Shown piece after piece: positions 1 to 8,796 of a stretch of 64,000 nt of DNA. The position numbers were made by a program, and so were the translations under genes. Within the stretch, counting starts at the first letter, position 1. Each line of letters starts with the position of its first letter. The DNA is from Moraxella porci DSM 25326. GTDB lineage: Bacteria > Pseudomonadota > Gammaproteobacteria > Pseudomonadales > Moraxellaceae. The stretch covers positions 434,001 through 498,000 of the forward strand of contig NZ_MUYV01000001.1 of assembly GCF_002014855.1 (NCBI RefSeq). Reading direction: 5' to 3'. The notes under the pieces were generated by a model. That model was given only the letters and a program-made list of their open reading frames with translations, ran no database searches and was not told the DNA's origin.

Positions 1-366
1 GTCGCCATGATCGGAGATGGGGTGAATGACGCACCTGCGATGGCTGCAGCCAATGCCAGCTTTGCTGTTGGCGGTGCAACCGACATCGCGCGCCACAGTG
101 CCTCTGCAAGGCTGCTTGGTGATTCATTAAGCCATGTGTATTATGCTTATACCATCGCGCGGATGACGCTTGCGAACATCAAACAAAACTTTTTCTTTGC
201 TTTGGTGTATAACTGCATCGGCATTCCGCTGGCGGCGATGGGATTATTAAATCCGATGATGGCAGCCGCAGCGATGGCACTGAGCTCGATGTCGGTATTA
301 TTGAATGCCATGCGCCTAAAACGCGTGAGGCTAAATAGCGTCGATGGTGAAATTTCGGCAGTTTGA
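1..366 (+). CDS. copA: Heavy-metal (copper-type) P-type ATPase, C-terminal part
   Basis: The window opens inside this gene; the frame runs in from base 1 and stops at 366, so only about 121 C-terminal residues are visible. The hinge motif GDGVNDAPA is at the very start, followed by the last two membrane helices. The tail contains a YN pair in the first helix (FALVYNCIGIP) and a MALSSMSVLLNAMRL segment. In P1B ATPases the YN and MxxSS motifs belong to the Cu+ transport site, so this is most likely a copper exporter of the inner membrane. The upstream metal-binding domains, the CPC motif and the phosphorylation site lie outside the window, so metal specificity rests only on these C-terminal motifs. 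Confidence 0.85.
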   Translation, partial: VAMIGDGVNDAPAMAAANASFAVGGATDIARHSASARLLGDSLSHVYYAYTIARMTLANIKQNFFFALVYNCIGIPLAAMGLLNPMMAAAAMALSSMSVLLNAMRLKRVRLNSVDGEISAV

Positions 367-487
367 TTTGGTAAATGAGAATTATTTGTATAAATTTCGT
401 AGTCAACCAAAATAAATATTCTTATTTTTGCAATGTTTGCTATAATAGCCAAACATTTTATTCGTCACTCAATCCAAAGGTCTTACG

Positions 488-1261
488 GTGAAGCAAGTTT
501 CCTCTTTGACAACAAATTTGACATCAAAATCACAGCGCGGTTCGACGAACCAAATTTTGGCGCTGTTCTTGATTGCGCTCATTTTTTCATCATTGATTGT
601 CGCGGTGATCGGCTATAAATTTGGCTATCGTCAAGGCCTAAACAGCGTTGATAGAGCGGTCACCAGTAATAACGAAGCTGTCGCCAATGTCAGTCAGTTG
701 TCTGCTGAAAATATTCAACTAAAACAAGACATTGCCACCGCGATTCAAGAACGAGACATCAGCCGCTCGACCCTTGATAATCTGCGCACCGACATCGAAA
801 ATCTAAAAACCACCAATTTGCAGCTTGAGCAGGTCAATGAGCTATTAAAGACTTCGGTGGCTGATCAAGGCGGTGTGGCGCTTAATATCATCGCCTCGGA
901 GATCATCTCATTGCCCGAAAATACCTTTGAATATCGCTTTGATGTGGCGATGCTGGATATCTCAGGTAAGGCGGTGACCATGATCCCAAAACTAACCTTG
1001 TTAAATGAAACCAGCATGGTTGAGATCCCATTGGATCCTGCCAGCTATGATGTGCGCGGTGTCGCCAATATCCGCGGTCGATTCATCATGCCTGAGGGTT
1101 TTGAGCCTAAGCAAATGAAGATCGAGCTTGCCGCTGGCACCCAAAAAGTGCAGCAGCTGTATAATTGGCAAATCGGAAAAATCATCACTGATGCGCCGCC
1201 GTCATTATCAGAGATGTCGAGCACCAGCCATCGCCCGATTGTCAAATCTGACGCTCAATAA
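488..1261 (+). CDS. Membrane-anchored coiled-coil protein, DUF6776-like
   Basis: 257 residues from a GTG start, chosen because AAAGG lies about six bases upstream. A cytoplasmic stretch of about 22 residues is followed by one hydrophobic helix (about residues 23-43, ILALFLIALIFSSLIVAVIG). Next comes a heptad-rich coiled coil (about 65-125) and a beta-rich C-terminal domain with PEGFEPKQMKIEL near residue 200. This is the layout of the gamma-proteobacterial DUF6776 family, whose function is not known to me. It is probably a bitopic inner-membrane protein with its bulk in the periplasm. A hairpin terminator follows, so it seems to be transcribed alone. Confidence 0.7.
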   Translation: MKQVSSLTTNLTSKSQRGSTNQILALFLIALIFSSLIVAVIGYKFGYRQGLNSVDRAVTSNNEAVANVSQLSAENIQLKQDIATAIQERDISRSTLDNLRTDIENLKTTNLQLEQVNELLKTSVADQGGVALNIIASEIISLPENTFEYRFDVAMLDISGKAVTMIPKLTLLNETSMVEIPLDPASYDVRGVANIRGRFIMPEGFEPKQMKIELAAGTQKVQQLYNWQIGKIITDAPPSLSEMSSTSHRPIVKSDAQ

Positions 1262-1276
1262 GGCGTATCATCAAGC

Positions 1277-1307
1277 AGGCGAAATGCTCAGTCATCGCCT
1301 GTTTTTG
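1277..1307 (+). terminator. Rho-independent terminator after the coiled-coil gene
   Basis: A 7-bp stem (CAGGCGA at 1277-1283 with TCGCCTG at 1296-1302) is followed by TTTTT. It lies 16 bases after the stop of the coiled-coil gene and before clpS. Confidence 0.65.
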
Positions 1308-1369
1308 ATTTTTAGATGGCTGTAGATCATTGAGCATCATACCAAAACCAACTTTCTCATGGAATTAAC

Positions 1370-1681
1370 ATGGATTCTAGTACCGATCTGGATACCGATG
1401 TCATCACCAAAAGCCAGACTCATGTGCAGCACCCCAAACTGTACGCAGTGGTGATGTATAATGACAATTACACGACGATGGATTTTGTGGTATTTGTGCT
1501 GATGGCGGTGTTTGAGCATTCGTTGGATGAAGCTTTTGAGCTGATGATGCAGATTCATCACGCAGGCCGTGCGGTCGTGGCGACATTGCCTTATGACATT
1601 GCTGAGATGAAGGTCGATGAGGTGACCATGCTGGCAGAACAAGAGCAGTTTCCGCTATTGACCACCATTGAGCCTGCCTAA
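1370..1681 (+). CDS. clpS: ClpS, ATP-dependent Clp protease adaptor
   Basis: 103 residues. ClpS binds N-degron substrates and the ClpA N-domain and delivers substrates to ClpAP in the cytoplasm. The core has the family pattern: YAVVMYNDNYTTMDFVVFVL, where the conserved N-D (about residues 31-32) contact the substrate amino terminus, then the helix around LMMQIHHAGRAVV and a C-terminal EVTMLAEQEQFPL segment. The first 20 or so residues form the usual flexible tail. It sits 93 bases upstream of the clpA start on the same strand, the classic clpS-clpA arrangement. Confidence 0.95.
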   Translation: MDSSTDLDTDVITKSQTHVQHPKLYAVVMYNDNYTTMDFVVFVLMAVFEHSLDEAFELMMQIHHAGRAVVATLPYDIAEMKVDEVTMLAEQEQFPLLTTIEPA

Positions 1682-1774
1682 GGTTTTGCCAAGTCACTGT
1701 CAGGTTTTACCAAATCACTGCCAGCTTTAACGGTGCGCTTGATACGCACACCCAATCATTTGATAAGGATAAGC

Positions 1775-4099
1775 ATGTTAAGTCCTGAATTTATTAGCAT
1801 CCAAGAATTTATCCAAGCATATGCCAAGCAGCATCAGCATCAGTTCATCACTGTCGAACATTTGTTTTTGGGCCTATTAAAAGATGAGACGACGATCAAG
1901 GTGCTTGAGATGTGTGGTGCGGACACGCAGCATTTTTTGACCAGCTTAAAGCAATACCTACAAGATTTCATCCCCAAGCGTGATGGCGTGGAGCCAATGC
2001 CCACCAAAAGCCTAAACCGAGTGCTTCAGCGCGCAATTTGGCAGGTGCAAGCCAGCCAAAGCGATCAACTGGTTGCGCCCATCGATGCACTGGTAGCGAT
2101 CTTTAAAGAAGATAATAGCTATGCCAATGAATTGATCCAGTCAAGCGGAATTGATATTTTGGCGGTGACGCGTGCCATTTCAAGCCTGAATCGGCAGTAT
2201 GCCACCGATAGTGATCTTATGGATGACAGCAGTAAAGAAGGCTTAAGCGCCAAAGATCCATTACAGCTTTATGCTCTAAATCTGAACGAACATGCCAAAT
2301 CTGGCAAAATCGATCCTTTGGTAGGGCGATCCGATGAGATCGAACGCTGCGCACAGATCCTGTGTCGCCGCCGCAAAAACAACCCACTGCTGGTCGGAGA
2401 TCCCGGCGTCGGCAAGACAGCGATCGCAGAAGGGTTGGCATGGCTGATCACTAGCGGTCAAGCACCCAAGCCATTGGCTGATGCGACGATTTACAGTCTG
2501 GATATGGGCGCACTGATCGCTGGTACTAAGTTTCGTGGCGAGTTTGAGGCGCGCATGAAATCGCTGATTGATGTTTTAAAAACCATGCCCGAGGCGATCT
2601 TGTTCATCGATGAAATTCATATGATCATCGGAGCAGGCGCGTCGATGGACAGCAGTATGGATGTCTCCAATCTCATTAAGCCAGCTTTGGCAAAAGGTGA
2701 GATCCGCTGCATCGGCTCGACCACTTTTATTGAATATCGCCAAGTGTTCGAAAAGGATCATGCGTTATCCCGCCGATTCCAAAAAATCGACATCAAAGAG
2801 CCATCGATCAGTGATGCCATCGCCATTTTGGATGGCTTAAAAGGCTATTATGAAGCCTTTCATCAGGTCAAATACAGCGAATCGGCCATCAAAGCGGCTG
2901 TCAAATTATCCGCCAAGCACATTCATGAGCGCTTTTTGCCAGACAAAGCCATCGATGTCATCGATGAAGCGGGCGCATATCGCCGCTTACAGGCGACCAC
3001 TCAGACCAAAGACAATACCGATGCCAAAGATCCGATGGCGTCATCTGATGAAATCAGTGTCAATGACGGTGATGAGGTGATTGATGTTGGTGATATCGAA
3101 AAAGTGGTCGCGAAGATCGCGCGCATCCCACCCAAATCGGTCACCAGCGATGACAAGCAGATACTAAAAAACCTTGAAAAAAATCTCAAGCAAGTCATCT
3201 TCGGCCAAGATGCGGCAGTGGAAGTGCTGACTGATGCTATTTTATTGGCGCGCTCAGGTCTTACGCACCCTGATAAACCAATCGGGTCTTTCTTATTTGC
3301 TGGCCCGACAGGTGTCGGCAAAACCGAGATCAGTAAGCAACTGGCTTATCAGTTGGGTGTGCCGCTGCTTAGATTTGATATGAGTGAATATATGGAGGCG
3401 CATACCGCCTCGCGTCTGATCGGAGCGCCACCAGGCTATGTTGGCTATGATCAAGGCGGTCTATTGACCGAAAAAGTCCAACAAAATCCGCACTGCGTAC
3501 TGCTGCTTGATGAGCTAGAAAAGGCGCACAGCGATGTGTTTAATCTGCTTTTACAAGTGATGGATCATGGCACGCTGACGGATAATAATGGCCGTTCGGT
3601 GTCCTTTAAACAAGTCATTTTGATTATGACAACCAATGTCGGCGCCCAAAGCATCAGCCGAAATTCGATGGGATTTACCGAGCAAAGCCATCACACAGAC
3701 AACCAAAAAGCCATCGAGCAGACCTTTAGCCCAGAGTTTAGGAATCGCCTAGATGCCATCATTAACTTTGCGCCGCTGTCTAGTGCAGTCATTGATGGTG
3801 TGGTCGATAAATTCATCACCGAACTACAAGCCCAGCTCATCGACAAAAACATCATTCTGACTGTCAATGATGAGGTGCGAGCGTACTTGGCGTTAAAAGG
3901 CTATGATCGATTGATGGGCGCGCGACCGATGGCACGACTGATTCAAGACTCTCTCAAAAAACCGCTGTCGCAGCTGATTTTATTTGGAGGACTGTCAGAA
4001 GGCGGCAGCGTTGAAGCAGTCATGCAAGAAGGTGCGATAAAGCTTAAGACCAAAGCTTTGGCAACCCGAAAAGTCACTGGAAAAAAAGCCATAAATTGA
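1775..4099 (+). CDS. clpA: ClpA, ATPase subunit of the ClpAP protease
   Basis: 774 residues from ATG 1775. That ATG has AAGGA (1765-1769) at good spacing and gives the normal ClpA amino terminus; an in-frame ATG at 1733 would add 14 unlikely residues. An N-terminal Clp repeat domain is followed by two AAA+ modules. Walker A sequences GDPGVGKTA (about residue 208) and GPTGVGKTE (about residue 510) are each followed by a Walker B (LFIDEIH, LLLDELEKAH). The protein unfolds substrates, including those brought by ClpS, and feeds them to ClpP. An acidic linker rich in D and E near residues 420-445 precedes the second module. Confidence 0.96.
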   Translation: MLSPEFISIQEFIQAYAKQHQHQFITVEHLFLGLLKDETTIKVLEMCGADTQHFLTSLKQYLQDFIPKRDGVEPMPTKSLNRVLQRAIWQVQASQSDQLVAPIDALVAIFKEDNSYANELIQSSGIDILAVTRAISSLNRQYATDSDLMDDSSKEGLSAKDPLQLYALNLNEHAKSGKIDPLVGRSDEIERCAQILCRRRKNNPLLVGDPGVGKTAIAEGLAWLITSGQAPKPLADATIYSLDMGALIAGTKFRGEFEARMKSLIDVLKTMPEAILFIDEIHMIIGAGASMDSSMDVSNLIKPALAKGEIRCIGSTTFIEYRQVFEKDHALSRRFQKIDIKEPSISDAIAILDGLKGYYEAFHQVKYSESAIKAAVKLSAKHIHERFLPDKAIDVIDEAGAYRRLQATTQTKDNTDAKDPMASSDEISVNDGDEVIDVGDIEKVVAKIARIPPKSVTSDDKQILKNLEKNLKQVIFGQDAAVEVLTDAILLARSGLTHPDKPIGSFLFAGPTGVGKTEISKQLAYQLGVPLLRFDMSEYMEAHTASRLIGAPPGYVGYDQGGLLTEKVQQNPHCVLLLDELEKAHSDVFNLLLQVMDHGTLTDNNGRSVSFKQVILIMTTNVGAQSISRNSMGFTEQSHHTDNQKAIEQTFSPEFRNRLDAIINFAPLSSAVIDGVVDKFITELQAQLIDKNIILTVNDEVRAYLALKGYDRLMGARPMARLIQDSLKKPLSQLILFGGLSEGGSVEAVMQEGAIKLKTKALATRKVTGKKAIN

Positions 4100-4145
4100 C
4101 TATAATTAATGCGGTTTTTATTTATAAGCATGTAGGTGAGCGATT

Positions 4146-4997
4146 ATGGCAACAATTTTAGATGGTAAAGCATTGGCAAAAAGCGTTGAGAGCGATCTTT
4201 TGGCGCGTGTCGAAGCCCTGAAACAAAAAACTGGCCGCACCCCGATTTTGGCGACCATCTTGGTGGGAGATGATCCAGCGTCTGCCACTTATGTACGCAT
4301 GAAAGGCAATGCTTGTCGCCGTGTTGGCATGGACAGCATCCGTGTCGAAATGCCAGAGCAGACGACGACCGATGAGCTGTTAGCCAAGATCGATGAGCTA
4401 AACGCCAATCCGGATGTGCATGGTATTTTGCTGCAGCATCCAGTGCCATCACAGATCGATGAGCGCGCTTGCTTTGATCGCATCAGCTTGAGCAAAGATG
4501 TCGATGGTGTCACTTGCTTGGGCTTTGGGCGTATGGCGATGGGCGAGCCTGCTTATGGATCCTGCACCCCTCAAGGGATCATGCATCTATTGAATGATTA
4601 TGGCATCGAGCTACAAGGCAAGCATGCTGTGGTGGTCGGTCGCAGCGCGATTTTGGGCAAGCCGATGGCTATGATGCTACTAAATGCCAACTGTACTGTG
4701 ACCATTTGCCATTCACGCACCCAGAATTTGCCTGAGCATGTGGCTTCTGCCGACATCGTCGTCGGTGCTGTCGGTGTGCCTGAGCTGATCAAAAAAGACT
4801 GGATAAAACCAGGTGCCATCGTCGTTGATGCAGGTTTTCATCCGACCGATGAAGGCGGCTGTGGTGACATCGAACTGGACGGCATTGATGCCATCGCCTC
4901 AGCTTATACACCTGTACCAGGTGGTGTGGGACCGATGACGATCAATACTTTGATCCGCCAAACTGTCGAAGCTGCCGAAAAAGAAGCTGGTCTATAA
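4146..4997 (+). CDS. folD: FolD, methylene-tetrahydrofolate dehydrogenase/cyclohydrolase
   Basis: 283 residues, full length for FolD. This cytosolic bifunctional enzyme interconverts 5,10-methylene-, methenyl- and 10-formyl-tetrahydrofolate with NADP. Visible motifs are the substrate-binding segment [13 protein letters not shown] near residue 53, LLQHPVP near residue 97, the dinucleotide-binding [17 protein letters not shown] (about 160-176), and the C-terminal [14 protein letters not shown]. The gene begins 46 bases after clpA with a GGTGAG-type ribosome site. A strong hairpin terminator shared with the convergent sulfide module follows. Confidence 0.97.
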   Translation: MATILDGKALAKSVESDLLARVEALKQKTGRTPILATILVGDDPASATYVRMKGNACRRVGMDSIRVEMPEQTTTDELLAKIDELNANPDVHGILLQHPVPSQIDERACFDRISLSKDVDGVTCLGFGRMAMGEPAYGSCTPQGIMHLLNDYGIELQGKHAVVVGRSAILGKPMAMMLLNANCTVTICHSRTQNLPEHVASADIVVGAVGVPELIKKDWIKPGAIVVDAGFHPTDEGGCGDIELDGIDAIASAYTPVPGGVGPMTINTLIRQTVEAAEKEAGL

Positions 4998-5014
4998 AAT
5001 CACAGACCAACAAT

Positions 5015-5050
5015 GACAGCATCGCTTGTGTGAGCGATGCTGTTTTTTTA
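5015..5050 (+). terminator. Rho-independent terminator of folD
   Basis: The stem ACAGCATCGCT / AGCGATGCTGT is closed by a short TGTG loop and followed by seven T residues. It lies between the convergent folD and MBL-fold genes; the T-tract overlaps the last bases of the minus-strand gene. Confidence 0.85.
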
Positions 5051-5905
5051 GAATTGATTGAGCGGAATTTTTAGATAACGGATGCCATTATCCTCAGCAT
5101 CTGGCAGCCTGCCTGCGCGCAGATTGACCAAAATGGCGGGTAATATCAGCTTTGGCATGGACAGCGTTTTATCTTTGGCGTCGCGCATAGTGACAAAATT
5201 GGCCTTATCGGTTTGCGCGGCAAGATGGATATTATGCTGCTTTTGTTCGCCGATGCTGGCCTTATGACAAAAGGTATGTCGATCAGACGGCAGATAATCG
5301 TGACACAAATAGACTGTGGTATCACAGGGTAATCTGTAGAGCTTTTGTACCGAATCAAACAGCGCTTCACTGCTGCCTTTGGGAAAATCACATCGAGCGG
5401 TGCCATAATCAGGCATAAAGATAGTATCACCAACAAAAACCGCGTCACCGATTACATAGCTCATGCAAGCAGGCGTATGCCCCGGCGTGGCAAGTGCGAT
5501 GGCAGACAGCGACCCGATGGCAAATGAGTCGTCATCGGCAAATAGATGATCAAAGCCCATCTGTGCATTGACTGTCTTAAAATCTGTATTATAGATCTCA
5601 CCAAATACCGCTTGCACCTCTTCGATGCGATGGCTGATGGCAATCTGACCACCCAATTGAGACCTGAGATAACTCGCGGCGCTTAGGTGATCGGCGTGGA
5701 TGTGGGTTTCTAAATGCCATTGTACTTTTAGGCTGTGATCTTGGACATAGTCAATGATCTCATCGGCAAGCTTGGTATTGGTAGATGCGCTGGCCATCTC
5801 AAAGCCAAGCACGCTGTCGATGATGGCACAATAATCCGTTGCAGGGTCAGTCACCACATAGCTGAATGTGTGACTGTCTTTATCAAAAAAATGCTGAACT
5901 TTCAT
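5048..5905 (-). CDS. blh: MBL-fold persulfide dioxygenase-like protein (Blh type)
   Basis: 285 residues. Family reading: a metallo-beta-lactamase-fold persulfide dioxygenase (ETHE1/Blh type) that oxidises glutathione persulfide to sulfite. Seen in the sequence: the metal motif H68-x-H70-x-D72-H73, then PGHTPACMSY, GDTIFMPDYGTARCDFP and LCHDY, which supply the remaining histidine and aspartate ligands. Blh proteins can carry an extra sulfurtransferase/DUF442 domain; none is present here. The start overlaps the stop of the upstream YeeE gene by ATGA (5902-5905), so the two are translationally coupled. Location next to two YeeE/YedE genes and a BigR-like repressor supports a sulfide-detoxification role. 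Confidence 0.88.
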   Translation of the reverse strand: MKVQHFFDKDSHTFSYVVTDPATDYCAIIDSVLGFEMASASTNTKLADEIIDYVQDHSLKVQWHLETHIHADHLSAASYLRSQLGGQIAISHRIEEVQAVFGEIYNTDFKTVNAQMGFDHLFADDDSFAIGSLSAIALATPGHTPACMSYVIGDAVFVGDTIFMPDYGTARCDFPKGSSEALFDSVQKLYRLPCDTTVYLCHDYLPSDRHTFCHKASIGEQKQHNIHLAAQTDKANFVTMRDAKDKTLSMPKLILPAILVNLRAGRLPDAEDNGIRYLKIPLNQF

Positions 5906-6330
5906 GCTTTACTCCCATGTCGTCTCACCCAATCAAAGCCAAACATTGCGACCAACATAGGCATAAAAAAATACAATGCCTCAAACCTACCCAAGCCCAT
6001 CAATGACAGCGCGGGGGCAGGGCAGATCCCCACCAAACCCCAACCAATACCAAAAAGCAGCGCACCCGTGATCAGTGATCGATCGATGCTTGTGGCAGTC
6101 GGCAGATCAAATTTGCCGTCGTCATGCGTTGCCATATGACGCTTGGCAAGTGTAAATGGCACAATCGCCACGCTGATCGCGCCGATCATCACAAAGGCCA
6201 GACCGGCATCAAATGCCCCAAAAATATCCAAAAATCCGATGACCTTGGCAGGATTTGCCATACCTGAAATCAGCAAACCTGCACCAAATAACAACCCAGC
6301 CATCAAGGCATAAATCTGTGCTTTATTCAT
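5902..6330 (-). CDS. YeeE/YedE family sulfur transporter subunit (second half)
   Basis: 142 residues from ATG 6330, which overlaps the upstream stop as ATGA (6327-6330); a longer frame from 6432 would overlap that gene by 100 bases. There are four or so hydrophobic helices with glycine-rich turns ([23 protein letters not shown], then [13 protein letters not shown]). YeeE/YedE proteins carry conserved cysteines in such loops that pass thiosulfate- or persulfide-type sulfur across the inner membrane; the cysteine in GICPAP fits. Together with its neighbour it forms the split two-gene version of the transporter seen in bigR-regulated operons. Confidence 0.85.
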   Translation of the reverse strand: MNKAQIYALMAGLLFGAGLLISGMANPAKVIGFLDIFGAFDAGLAFVMIGAISVAIVPFTLAKRHMATHDDGKFDLPTATSIDRSLITGALLFGIGWGLVGICPAPALSLMGLGRFEALYFFMPMLVAMFGFDWVRRHGSKA

Positions 6331-6740
6331 AAAAGACCCCATCCGCGCATCATCGCAACACTCAGCATGCCTACTGCCATAAATGTCACAGTTGCGATCA
6401 TCGAGCGCAGCGAAAGTCTGGATATGCCACATATCCCATGACCGCTGGTGCAGCCTGACCCCAGACGCGTACCGACACCGACCAGTACGCCTGCGATGAC
6501 TAATAAAACATGATTATCAGTTAAGCTGATGGCATTATGATCTATCCAACCAAATAGCCGCGCCAGTAAGGCGCTGAGCAAAATACCCAATAAAAACCAG
6601 AGCGCAGGACTGGCTTTGGTAGTAGGCAGTCTTGCAATCATGCCGCTGATGCCGACCACTTTGCCTGTCGTGTACAGATATGCGACGCAGGCGATGCCAA
6701 TCAACACCCCGCCAAGCCATGCCGATAAATAAGGATGCAT
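6327..6740 (-). CDS. YeeE/YedE family sulfur transporter subunit (first half)
   Basis: 137 residues from ATG 6740, chosen because GGAG sits six bases upstream; an ATG four codons earlier lacks this spacing. Four hydrophobic segments are visible. The loop [21 protein letters not shown] holds two cysteines and is the signature of the family's sulfur-conducting loop. It is first in a three-gene minus-strand operon (this gene, the second YeeE half, the MBL dioxygenase) with four-base overlaps at each junction. The operon starts right beside a palindrome likely bound by the divergent ArsR-family regulator. Confidence 0.87.
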   Translation of the reverse strand: MHPYLSAWLGGVLIGIACVAYLYTTGKVVGISGMIARLPTTKASPALWFLLGILLSALLARLFGWIDHNAISLTDNHVLLVIAGVLVGVGTRLGSGCTSGHGICGISRLSLRSMIATVTFMAVGMLSVAMMRGWGLL

Positions 6741-6753
6741 AATGATCTCCATT

Positions 6754-6782
6754 AAAATATATTTTATTATAATATATATTTT
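6754..6782. promoter_or_regulatory. Candidate operator for the BigR-like repressor
   Basis: A perfect 9-bp inverted repeat, AAAATATAT (6754-6762) and ATATATTTT (6774-6782), separated by 11 bases. It lies in the short divergent region between the sulfur operon and the regulator. BigR/SqrR proteins are known to bind AT-rich palindromes at such sites. Function is inferred from symmetry and position. Confidence 0.6.
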
Positions 6783-6844
6783 TATATAATGATAGAAATT
6801 TTTTGTGCTTTGTGATACGATGGTTTCTTTTTTGGGGAATTAAG

Positions 6845-7144
6845 TTGAGTAATATTGATTTTACCGAGTTGCCCAAAGCGGTATCTGTGCTAAAACTCTT
6901 GGCCAATCCTGAGCGGCTAAAGATCGTCTGCGTACTGGCAGAGCGGTCTTTGAATGTGGGTGAAATTGAGATACTGACACACATTACACAGCCCACCTTG
7001 TCGCAGCAGCTTGGTATTTTGCGTAAAAAGGGCGTGCTAAGCACGGACAAGCGTGGCAAATTTGTGTATTATCAGTTGGCCGATCCTAAGCTTGTGCAGC
7101 TGATCGGCTGCTTGCATGAGTTGTATTGCGACCCCAGCGCCTGA
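6845..7144 (+). CDS. bigR: ArsR-family sulfide/persulfide-responsive repressor (BigR/SqrR type)
   Basis: 99 residues from a TTG start at 6845 preceded by GGGGAA. An in-frame ATG at 6803 would add 14 hydrophobic residues without a ribosome site, so TTG is preferred but not certain. The winged helix-turn-helix is clear: LLANPERLKIVCVLAER, then ITQPTLSQQLGILRKKGVL and the wing KFVYYQLADP. A cysteine in the first helix pair (IVCVL) and one near the C-terminus (IGCLHELYC) match the two cysteines that form a tetrasulfide or disulfide switch in BigR and SqrR. It is divergent from the YeeE-YeeE-MBL operon, which it probably represses. Confidence 0.85.
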   Translation: MSNIDFTELPKAVSVLKLLANPERLKIVCVLAERSLNVGEIEILTHITQPTLSQQLGILRKKGVLSTDKRGKFVYYQLADPKLVQLIGCLHELYCDPSA

Positions 7145-7293
7145 GCTTATCACAGCGCACAGCTGATTAATGTCTTTGATAAATAGATGACCCCAGCCAT
7201 CAGGCCATCAATCACAAAGGCCGATTCAGCCTTGACCATGATGGTCTAAAGCCAAATCAGCCTAAGCGGTGTCGGATTAACCTTTGATGCGGA

Positions 7294-8112
7294 TCAATGA
7301 TTCAAAATTTTGCCCAAAAACGCCTGCGCGCGTTCAGACTTGGCGTTTTGGAAAAACTCATCTTTGCTACAGTTTTCGACGATATGCCCTTGATCCATAA
7401 AGATAATACGGCTGGCGACTTGGCGCGCAAAGCCCATTTCATGTGTCACACACATCATGGTCATGCCCTCATTGGCCAAATCCACCATCACCTCGAGTAC
7501 CTCTTGAATCATCTCAGGATCGAGCGCGGAAGTCGGTTCATCGAACAGCATGGCGATCGGATCCATCGATAGGGCGCGAGCAATCGCCACACGCTGCTGC
7601 TGACCGCCTGACATCTCGGCAGGATATTTTTTGGCGTGTGCTGCCAGACCGACGCGATCTAGATAGCCCATGCCTTTTTTGATGGCTTCATCAGCCCCTC
7701 TGCCCAGTACTTTTTGTTGGGCGATGGTTAGGTTTTCAATGATCGATAAATGCGGAAATAACTCAAAATGCTGAAATACCATACCTACTTGGCTGCGCAG
7801 TTTTGGTAGATTGGTGTTTTTATCGCCAACACTGGTGCCATTGATTAAAATTTCCCCTTTTTGAAAGGGTTCTAGGCCGTTGACAGTCTTGATTAGGGTG
7901 GATTTGCCTGAGCCTGATGGACCACAGACCACCGTGACATCACCTTTGTGGACATGAGCGGTGCAGTCAGTCAGCACCTGAAAATCGCCATACCATTTGC
8001 TGACATCGCGGATTTTGATCATGATTTCATCGGATTTGTGACCGCTGTCGGTGACAAGGCCACCAAATTCATTAATATAAGATTTATCGTCGATTTGGGT
8101 AATGATTGCCAT
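7294..8112 (-). CDS. gltL: GltL-like ATP-binding subunit of a glutamate/aspartate ABC importer
   Basis: 272 residues. The start at 8112 has AAGGA at proper spacing, giving a tail of about 30 residues before the usual start of the domain (MIKIRDVSKWYGDFQV). Walker A GPSGSGKST, Q-loop GMVFQHFELFP, signature MSGGQQQRVAIARAL, Walker B AMLFDEPTSALDPE and the H-loop VTHEMGFAR are all present. It powers uptake of acidic amino acids through the two adjacent permeases and the lipoprotein binding protein. It is last in the gltIJKL operon on the minus strand, 18 bases after gltK. Confidence 0.94.
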   Translation of the reverse strand: MAIITQIDDKSYINEFGGLVTDSGHKSDEIMIKIRDVSKWYGDFQVLTDCTAHVHKGDVTVVCGPSGSGKSTLIKTVNGLEPFQKGEILINGTSVGDKNTNLPKLRSQVGMVFQHFELFPHLSIIENLTIAQQKVLGRGADEAIKKGMGYLDRVGLAAHAKKYPAEMSGGQQQRVAIARALSMDPIAMLFDEPTSALDPEMIQEVLEVMVDLANEGMTMMCVTHEMGFARQVASRIIFMDQGHIVENCSKDEFFQNAKSERAQAFLGKILNH

Positions 8113-8130
8113 GTTATGATCCTTGTTGCG

Positions 8131-8796
8131 TCAAACACGCAGATTCTTTTGAAGTCGTGCCACGCCTTTTGAGGCGATTAAGCTGATGATAAAATATACA
8201 GCACCGGCAGATAAAATATAAAATTCCAATAAGCCCATCAATTCACCGCGCACATAAGCTGCACGGAACAAGTCAACCAAGCCAACTGCAAACACCAGCG
8301 TCGTATCTTGAAATAAGATGATCGATTGCTGAAGCACCAATGGCAGCATCTTGCGAAAGGCTTGCGGCAAGATGATCAAACGCATGGTCTGCGGATAAGT
8401 CATGCCCAGTGCTTTGGCAGCATTTACCTGACCTTTGCCGATCGACTGAATGCCAGCACGAACGATCTCAGCAAAATACGCCGCCTCAAACATGATAAAG
8501 GCAATGGTACAGCTCATGAATTTGGCATCGACGGTCAGATAATTGCCCGTGACCATGGTGTACATCATCGGCACAGCAAAATAAAACCACAGCAGCACCA
8601 ACAGTAGCGGCACAGAGCGAAAATAGTTGACATACAGCTTGGCAGGAATCGCCAAAATCGGCTTTCCAGATAAGCGCATCAGCGCAAGCAATGTCCCTAA
8701 GGCAAGGCCGCCGATCACTGCACAAATCAGCACTTTAAAGGTGATGCTAAGACCTGATAACAAAATCGGGGCAGCGGTTTGTAATTCATTAAGCAT
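8131..8796 (-). CDS. gltK: GltK-like permease of the amino-acid ABC importer
   Basis: 221 residues from ATG 8796, which follows a strong GGAGG; an ATG at 8841 lies inside gltJ and is rejected. It is a His/Glu/Gln-type permease with about five membrane helices and the EAA-like loop (GKGQVNAAKALGMTYPQTMRLIILPQAFR) that docks to the ATPase. It overlaps the 3' end of gltJ by eight bases, indicating coupled translation. With gltJ it would form the transmembrane pore. Confidence 0.93.
   Translation of the reverse strand: MLNELQTAAPILLSGLSITFKVLICAVIGGLALGTLLALMRLSGKPILAIPAKLYVNYFRSVPLLLVLLWFYFAVPMMYTMVTGNYLTVDAKFMSCTIAFIMFEAAYFAEIVRAGIQSIGKGQVNAAKALGMTYPQTMRLIILPQAFRKMLPLVLQQSIILFQDTTLVFAVGLVDLFRAAYVRGELMGLLEFYILSAGAVYFIISLIASKGVARLQKNLRV

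Noticed and set aside
147-452. Minus-strand ORFs opposite the P-type ATPase
   Set aside because: They lie in antisense to a clearly conserved frame and show no motif or ribosome site.
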